From contig JALULG010000113.1 of NCBI GenBank assembly GCA_027040785.1, positions 1 through 9,397 of the forward strand: a DNA stretch of 9,397 nt, written 5' to 3'. Both the position numbers and the translations under genes were made by a program. The notes beneath the pieces were generated by a model, which was not told the DNA's origin, ran no database searches, and worked only from the letters and a program-made list of their open reading frames with translations. Origin of the DNA: a bacterium. Its GTDB lineage: Bacteria > Patescibacteriota > Patescibacteriia > JAACEG01. Below are positions 5,240-9,397 of the stretch, in pieces; positions within the stretch are counted from its first letter, which is position 1; each line of letters opens with the position of its first letter.

Positions 5240-5325
5240 AGAGACAGGGATTCGAACCCTGGGTCCGCTTGAAGGCGGACATCGCTTTTCGAGAGCGACC
5301 CGTTCAACCACTCCGGCACCTCTCC
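5237..5325 (-). tRNA. tRNA-Ser (anticodon CGA)
   Basis: An 89-nt class II tRNA. The acceptor stem GGAGAGG (5325-5319) pairs with TCTCTCC (5244-5238) with one G-U. The anticodon stem TCGCT/AGCGA encloses loop CTCGAAA, anticodon CGA at 5291-5289, reading UCG. A long variable arm (GTCCGC/GCGGAC) marks a serine tRNA. The T arm is CAGGG, TTCGAAT, CCCTG. The discriminator is G at 5237. CCA is not encoded; the next bases are CAA, so the end must be added enzymatically. It lies between the ggt terminator and the hairpin repeat, and its 3' end is the right edge of the accessory island. Confidence 0.95.
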
Positions 5326-5332
5326 GTAAAAT

Positions 5333-5362
5333 ATATTAGCAAATTCCGATTTTTATCCGCAA
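5333..5362 (-). promoter_or_regulatory. Candidate promoter of tRNA-Ser
   Basis: The minus strand has TTGCGG (5362-5357), an 18-bp spacer and TAATAT (5338-5333). The -10 ends 7 nt before the mature tRNA 5' end, so transcription would begin almost at the tRNA itself. It lies just after the ggt terminator, where a tRNA promoter would be needed. The match is only moderate. Confidence 0.4.
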
Positions 5363-5378
5363 ATTATTCGGATTTAAT

Positions 5379-5445
5379 CGGTTTTATAAAAAAACCGTAG
5401 CCAAATACTCTTTTCCCCAAAGAATAAATTAAGATTTGACTACAG
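5379..5445 (-). terminator. Intrinsic terminator of the iscS-ggt operon
   Basis: On the minus strand, downstream of the ggt stop codon, 5445-5434 pairs with 5406-5395 in a 12-bp stem including G-U pairs. The loop is about 27 nt and a run of seven T follows. The T-run is part of a second small hairpin (CGGTTTT/AAAACCG, 5397-5379) that works on both strands. Position and T-run fit an operon terminator; the long loop lowers certainty. Confidence 0.6.
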
Positions 5446-5469
5446 TTATTTTTAATTTTAATTTATTCA

Positions 5470-7047
5470 CTAAACACTTTCAATTATTTTCCCATTGATT
5501 ATAGCCACTCCTTGACGGCGACAATCGCCCGATCCGAAAAATTCTTTTCTTTCTTTATCATAACCGACCGCATTTACTCCGCCAAAAAACAAATTTTTTT
5601 GCGAAAAAACATTTGCATCTTTATATTTTTCCAAAATCTTTTCCATTCCTTTTTTATCAAAGCCCTTTTCAATATTTAAAACATCGCCTTCAAAATGCAA
5701 ACGCGGTCCGTTTATCGCTTCGTTTATTGATTTCTCATAATCGCAAATATTAACAATGGTCTGCAAAATCGCCGTTCTTATTCTGTTTGATCCGGCTGAA
5801 CCGATAACCAGGTCCATTTTATCATTAAATAAAATTGAAGGGGAAACCATTGAAGAAATTCTTTGGTTTTCCTGCCAATTATGAAAACCGTTTGGATTCA
5901 AATCTTCTTCTCCCAACATATTATTTAACATTATGCCCGTGCCGGGTATCATATAAGAACTGCCCTCTCCATTGGTAACAGTCATTGACGCCATATTTTC
6001 GTCTTCATCAATAACACTTATATGAGTTGTTCCGCCGAATTTACTTCTTTGCCCAAAAACTTCTTTGAAATACAAATCAATCAAATCTTTATCCAAAAAT
6101 TTATTTTCAATCCCTTTTTCTTCCAAATTTCCGTTTAATTTATCAATTCTCGCTTTATCGGTCGCCTTCATTGTTAAAATCATATTTTCCAAAAATTCAG
6201 CGGAACCGTATTTTATTTTTTTCAAATCTATTTTTTCCAATAATTTCAAAGCGAAAGAAATTAAAATTCCTCCCGCTGAAACCGGAGGATTGGTTAAAAG
6301 ATAGTTTTGCCGATATTTTATTTTTAAGGGTTTTCTGATTATTACTTCATAATTTTTTAAATCATCCATAGTTAAATAACCGCCTCGTTCCTCACTTAAT
6401 TTAACTATTTTTTGCGCAATTTCACCTTTATAAAAAACATCATCACCTTCTGCGACAATTTGTTCAATAGCGTTTGCCAAATCAGACATTTTTAAAATCT
6501 CTCCTTCTCTTTTTAGATACCCTTCTTTTTTATGACTTTTAAAAATTTGAAAAGATTCTTCGCCGGCTTTATATATTTCTCCGATAATATCAAAAATAAA
6601 ACTTTGATAAGCGTTAACCCTAATCCCCTTTTTAGCCAAGTCAATTGCCGGAGCGGCAATTTCTTTTAAAGGCATAATTCCCAAATCTTTATGGATTTTA
6701 ATCAAACCCTTTACCCCGCCGGGCGTGGCGATTGAACCGGCACCAATATGAAATTCTTGTTTCACTTCTCCAAAATCGGCTATAATCGGAAAAAATTCTA
6801 TATTATTTCTTTTTTTCTTCAAGGGAGTTTGGGTGAAAAAATCATAAATCAAAATACTTTCATCTTTGGTTTTAGCGGTCAAAAAACCGCCTCCCCCCAA
6901 AGACGATAATACCGGTTCCACGACGGAAGCGGTTAAAAAAGAGGCCAAAATGGCATCATAAGCATTCCCCCCGTTCTCCAATATTTTTTGAGCTGATTTG
7001 GCGGTCTCAATATGACCGGCGGAAACAGCGTATTTTTTTCCAGACAT
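5470..7047 (-). CDS. ggt: Gamma-glutamyltransferase family protein
   Basis: The 525-residue protein is an Ntn-hydrolase of the gamma-glutamyltranspeptidase family, which self-cleaves to expose a catalytic Thr and transfers or hydrolyses gamma-glutamyl groups. Family marks are the N-terminal GGNAYDA (26-32), SSLGGGGF (48-55), nucleophile GGTTH (Thr340), NGEGSSY and PGTGIMLNNMLGEEDLNP (359-385), and RISSM with GSAGSNRIRTA (396-425). Two features differ from E. coli Ggt. There is no signal peptide, so it is probably cytoplasmic. Where E. coli has Arg114, which holds the glutamyl carboxylate, this protein has DFFTQTP (69-75), which I believe is the pattern of a separate subfamily. Its substrate is therefore uncertain. 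The start ATG lies 4 nt after the GNAT stop, without a Shine-Dalgarno, so it is probably translated by coupling as the last gene of the operon. Confidence 0.9.
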   Translation of the reverse strand: MSGKKYAVSAGHIETAKSAQKILENGGNAYDAILASFLTASVVEPVLSSLGGGGFLTAKTKDESILIYDFFTQTPLKKKRNNIEFFPIIADFGEVKQEFHIGAGSIATPGGVKGLIKIHKDLGIMPLKEIAAPAIDLAKKGIRVNAYQSFIFDIIGEIYKAGEESFQIFKSHKKEGYLKREGEILKMSDLANAIEQIVAEGDDVFYKGEIAQKIVKLSEERGGYLTMDDLKNYEVIIRKPLKIKYRQNYLLTNPPVSAGGILISFALKLLEKIDLKKIKYGSAEFLENMILTMKATDKARIDKLNGNLEEKGIENKFLDKDLIDLYFKEVFGQRSKFGGTTHISVIDEDENMASMTVTNGEGSSYMIPGTGIMLNNMLGEEDLNPNGFHNWQENQRISSMVSPSILFNDKMDLVIGSAGSNRIRTAILQTIVNICDYEKSINEAINGPRLHFEGDVLNIEKGFDKKGMEKILEKYKDANVFSQKNLFFGGVNAVGYDKERKEFFGSGDCRRQGVAIINGKIIESV

Positions 7048-7051
7048 ATGA

Positions 7052-7462
7052 TTAAATTTTTAAAACAAAAAAACCGGTTTCTTTTAATTCAAAACCCAAA
7101 GATTGATATAATGTTCTGGCCGGAATCCTTTTAGGATTACTGGTCAAAGTAATAAACTTTACTTTTTCCTTTTTAGCTTTTTCAATAAGTTTTTTCATAA
7201 TTTTCCTACCTAAACCTTGCCGACGATATCTTTTGTCAACAACTACATCTTCAATTACACCCGTTTTTCCCTTAATTAAAGAATAATAAAATGATATTGT
7301 GCCGGTAGCCACAATATCATTGTTAATTTCAATAACAAAACAATAAGTGTCTTTTTGAGAAATTAAAAAATTCAAATCAATTTTTATTTCACGATTACTT
7401 AATTGCTTTAATAAATTTATGATTTTTTCTTGGTCATCTTCTTTGACTTCGCGGATTTGCAT
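7052..7462 (-). CDS. GNAT-family N-acetyltransferase
   Basis: The 136-residue protein has the GNAT fold. It opens MQIREVKEDD, a usual N-terminus for the family. Strand 4 and motif A are VIEDVVVDKRYRRQGLG (69-85), with the acetyl-CoA pyrophosphate loop R80-x-x-G83-x-G85. The end is ARTLYQSLGFELKETGFF (115-132), the common GNAT C-terminal motif with the Tyr. The acceptor cannot be predicted: small amines, amino acids and protein N-termini are all possible. Its start overlaps the end of iscU by 46 nt in another frame, and ggt follows after 4 nt, so it is translated in the middle of a compact operon. There is no Shine-Dalgarno before the ATG at 7462; a later start would remove the first strand of the fold. 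Confidence 0.9.
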   Translation of the reverse strand: MQIREVKEDDQEKIINLLKQLSNREIKIDLNFLISQKDTYCFVIEINNDIVATGTISFYYSLIKGKTGVIEDVVVDKRYRRQGLGRKIMKKLIEKAKKEKVKFITLTSNPKRIPARTLYQSLGFELKETGFFVLKI

Positions 7463-7869
7463 ACTTTTTTCTTTTTGGGTTTTTCTTTTTTCTTTTCAAA
7501 ATATTTTTTAAGGGCCTCATGCAATCCTTCAGCCGCCAAATTACTGCAATGTTGTTTTACGGGTGGCAACCATTCAAGTTCTTCATTGACGTTTTTTGTG
7601 GTAATTTTATAAGCTTCTTCCAATGTTTTCCCTTTTGCTAAATCAGTAATCATTGAAGAAGTCGCAATGGCGGCCCCACAACCCAATGTTTCAAATTTAA
7701 TATCTTTAATGATTTCTTCGCCTTTTTTATTTTTTCCAACCTTTATATATAAACGCATTATATCACCGCAAACCGGATTACCGACAACCGCTACGCTGTC
7801 GGGATTTTTTATTTCCCCTTGATTATGAGGTTTTCTAAAATGCTCTATAACTTTTTTGGAATATTTCAT
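7417..7869 (-). CDS. iscU: IscU/NifU-like iron-sulfur cluster scaffold protein
   Basis: The 150-residue protein is an IscU-type scaffold on which iron and the persulfide sulfur from IscS are assembled into clusters. It starts MKYSKKVIEHFRKPHNQG as the family does. The three ligand Cys are present: Cys34 in NPVCGD (with Asp36), Cys64 in LGCGAA and Cys108 in KQHCSNLA. The usual fold ends near residue 124. The remaining 25 residues are a Lys-rich low-complexity tail with an extra Cys137, and they overlap the GNAT gene. The gene starts 6 nt after the iscS stop, so the cysteine desulfurase and scaffold are co-expressed. No Shine-Dalgarno is seen. No HscA, HscB, ferredoxin or IscR lies in view, so the pathway looks minimal. 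Confidence 0.93.
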   Translation of the reverse strand: MKYSKKVIEHFRKPHNQGEIKNPDSVAVVGNPVCGDIMRLYIKVGKNKKGEEIIKDIKFETLGCGAAIATSSMITDLAKGKTLEEAYKITTKNVNEELEWLPPVKQHCSNLAAEGLHEALKKYFEKKKEKPKKKKVCKSAKSKKMTKKKS

Positions 7870-7875
7870 ATTTTT

Positions 7876-9096
7876 TTATTTATTTTTAAATTCATCTAAA
7901 ACGTTTCCGGAAATTTTTCGCAAATCAGTGACTATTTTTTTCAATTTACTGAAAAAATAATCCAAATCTTTTTTGCAAGTATCCTTTCCCAACGTGATTC
8001 TTAAACTACCATGAGTTTGTTCTTGTTTCAAGCCCAAAGCCAATAAAACATGTGATGCTTGCAAAGACGCCGAGGAACAAGCCGATCCGGTACCGACCTC
8101 AATTCCTTCCATATCCAGTTTCATCAACAAACTCTCGCCTTCAACAGAATCAAAGCGAAAATGAATATTGTTTGGCGATCGTTTTTCTCGTGATCCGTTC
8201 AAATACACATCGGGAATTTCTTTTAAAATTTTTTCTATCAAATAATCTCTTTTTTCTTTCATTTTCTTATCCTCGCCTTTTTCAAGTCTTTTTTTAACCA
8301 ATTTTATTGCTTCTCCAAAACCGACAATTTGCGGAACACTGTGAGTTCCCGGACGAAAATTCCTTTCCTGCCCTCCGCCATTCATCAAAGGAGGGATATT
8401 TAAATTTTTTCTTTTATACAAAACTCCAATACCTTTGGGACCATATATTTTATGAGCCGACAACGACATTAAATCAACGCCCAAATATTCAACATCGCAA
8501 GTAAAATAATTTAGAGCTTGAACAGCATCAGTATGAAAAATCAAAGGACTTTTTCTTTGTTTCTTGTTTACTTCCTTAACCAAATCCCCAATCTCTTTAA
8601 TCGGCTGAATTGTTCCAATTTCATTATTAACATACATTATTGAAATTAAAATCGTATTATTTTTAATTTCCTTTTTAAGATCATCAACATCAATTACTCC
8701 ATCCGCTTTGGGCGCAACAAAACTTACTTCCGCCTTTTTATCTCTTTCCAAACTTTTAAAAACATCCAAAACAGAATGATGCTCAAAAGCGGAGGTGATT
8801 ATATGAGGAATTTCTCCTTTAAATTCCTGAATATATCTTTTAACCACTCCCTTAATGGCGGTATTATTTGATTCTGTTGCACCGGAAGTGAAAAAAATCT
8901 CTTGAACATCGCAATTTAATATTTTGGCGATATTTTCTCTCGCTTCTTCCACCGCATCACCGGCTTCTTCGCCCATTGTATGCAAACTCATTGCATTGCC
9001 GAATTTTTCACTAAAATAAGGTAGCATCTTTTGAAGCACTTTTTTATCAACCGGCGTTGTCGCCGCATTATCCAAATATATGATTTTTTTAGGCAT
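7876..9096 (-). CDS. iscS: Cysteine desulfurase IscS/NifS
   Basis: The 406-residue PLP enzyme takes sulfur from cysteine, giving alanine and an enzyme persulfide used for Fe-S clusters and thiolated tRNAs. It begins MPKKIIYLDNAATTPVD. It has SGATESNN (71-78), TSAFEHHSVL (101-110), HTDAVQ (188-193), the PLP lysine in SLSAHK (Lys216) and the catalytic Cys340 in GTGSACSSAS within the mobile loop. Length is normal for the family. I chose the ATG at 9096; an upstream in-frame ATG at 9153 adds 19 hydrophobic residues with no family match and would overlap the candidate promoter. It is the first gene of the run with iscU, the acetyltransferase and ggt. The loop Cys is embedded in a short SACSSAS motif as in IscS-type (group I) desulfurases. 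Confidence 0.95.
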   Translation of the reverse strand: MPKKIIYLDNAATTPVDKKVLQKMLPYFSEKFGNAMSLHTMGEEAGDAVEEARENIAKILNCDVQEIFFTSGATESNNTAIKGVVKRYIQEFKGEIPHIITSAFEHHSVLDVFKSLERDKKAEVSFVAPKADGVIDVDDLKKEIKNNTILISIMYVNNEIGTIQPIKEIGDLVKEVNKKQRKSPLIFHTDAVQALNYFTCDVEYLGVDLMSLSAHKIYGPKGIGVLYKRKNLNIPPLMNGGGQERNFRPGTHSVPQIVGFGEAIKLVKKRLEKGEDKKMKEKRDYLIEKILKEIPDVYLNGSREKRSPNNIHFRFDSVEGESLLMKLDMEGIEVGTGSACSSASLQASHVLLALGLKQEQTHGSLRITLGKDTCKKDLDYFFSKLKKIVTDLRKISGNVLDEFKNK

Positions 9097-9124
9097 ATTT
9101 TTTAAATTAATTATTAACAATTTA

Positions 9125-9153
9125 ATAATAAAACATATCTTATTTTTAAGCAA
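9125..9153 (-). promoter_or_regulatory. Candidate promoter of the iscS operon
   Basis: The minus strand has TTGCTT (9153-9148), a 17-bp spacer and TATTAT (9130-9125). Initiation near 9118 would leave a leader of about 20 nt before the iscS ATG at 9096. It lies directly after the terminator of the preceding gene. The -35 is weak and the region AT-rich. Confidence 0.4.
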
Positions 9154-9187
9154 ATAAAAAACCGCCCTTTAAAAATAGAACGATTTT
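9152..9187 (-). terminator. Intrinsic terminator of the right-edge membrane-protein gene
   Basis: On the minus strand 9187-9177 pairs with 9168-9158: an 11-bp stem with several G-U pairs and an 8-nt loop. The strand continues into a T-rich run (TTTTTTATTT). It begins 10 nt after the stop codon of the membrane-protein gene and isolates it from iscS. Confidence 0.6.
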
Positions 9188-9196
9188 CAAATGTTT

Positions 9197-9397
9197 TTAT
9201 TTAAGATACAACATCAATAATTTGAAAAAATTTTCATAAGATATATAAGTCATAAAAATTGCGCCAATCAAGGAAACGTAAACCAAAATTTCTTGAAATA
9301 AAAGCATTTTGTAAAATCTTTTTAAGAAAATTCTAAAAATATTGAAATGATAATATAAAAAAAAGCCGGTGGTAATAACAACAAAAAACAAAATTAT
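9197..9397 (-). CDS. Partial CDS, C-terminal end of a putative membrane protein
   Basis: The frame is open from the right window edge to a stop at 9197, giving about 67 residues. It is rich in Phe, Leu, Ile and Tyr, with two probable membrane segments: one near FFVVITTGFFLYYHF and one around ILVYVSLIGAIFMTYISY, joined by a short basic stretch (FLKRFYK). The only internal start is a TTG at 9391 without a ribosome binding site, so the gene more likely begins beyond the window. The terminator just after the stop supports a real gene. I do not recognise the family. Hydrophobic AT-rich frames can arise by chance, so confidence is moderate. Confidence 0.5.
   Translation of the reverse strand: MILFFVVITTGFFLYYHFNIFRIFLKRFYKMLLFQEILVYVSLIGAIFMTYISYENFFKLLMLYLK

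Noticed and set aside
4466..5311. A 281-codon minus-strand frame opposite the recombinase
   Set aside because: It runs antisense to the recombinase remnant and begins within tRNA-Ser; no start site and no family resemblance.
5074..5400. Open frames crossing repeat C and tRNA-Ser
   Set aside because: The frame ending with GETGIRTLGPLEGG is an antisense translation of tRNA-Ser. The segment before it is recombinase remnant and repeat.
9097..9153. Longer iscS starting at the upstream ATG (9153)
   Set aside because: The extra 19 residues are not part of the family and would overlap the promoter; the MPKKIIYLDNAATT start is standard.

Overview
The window is AT-rich, compact bacterial sequence in the standard genetic code. 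It has short intergenic gaps, several start codons without a Shine-Dalgarno and a minimal IscS/IscU pair. This suits a small-genome lineage such as Patescibacteria/CPR (Parcubacteria-like); that placement is an inference from gene style, not a marker gene.

Right part (about 5237-9397), all on the minus strand: the end of an unknown membrane-protein gene and its terminator, then a tight run iscS, iscU, a GNAT acetyltransferase and a gamma-glutamyltransferase-family gene, closed by an intrinsic terminator. tRNA-Ser(CGA) follows on the same strand. Left edge (1-283): the start of an unknown gene, also minus strand, with its own sigma70-type promoter and a strong ribosome binding site.

Between these lies an accessory island (about 414-5239). 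It carries (i) a single-chain DUF262/DUF1524 (GmrSD/SspE-type) defence nuclease with a small XRE-type regulator encoded upstream, behind an AT-rich inverted-repeat operator; (ii) a serine recombinase broken by a stop codon and a frameshift; and (iii) an elaborate set of GC-rich hairpin repeats. Three copies of one repeat occur: A at 414-449, B at 3533-3678 (inverted) and C at 5111-5239, C abutting the 3' end of tRNA-Ser. A second pair, D (588-792) and E (3185-3472), is also inverted. A+D on one side and E+B on the other bracket the nuclease cassette as composite inverted repeats. B and C bracket the recombinase. A and C are direct repeats that coincide with the island's two edges.

The most interesting reading is a mobile defence cassette inserted immediately downstream of tRNA-Ser. 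Joining A to C rebuilds a simple minus-strand order of ggt, tRNA-Ser, left-edge gene. The hairpins in D and E have diverged by paired, compensatory changes, so their folded structure rather than their sequence appears to be maintained. Repeat B looks like a shed 3' end of a recombinase gene. Whether the repeats are recombination sites, foldback elements or structured RNA cannot be settled from this window.
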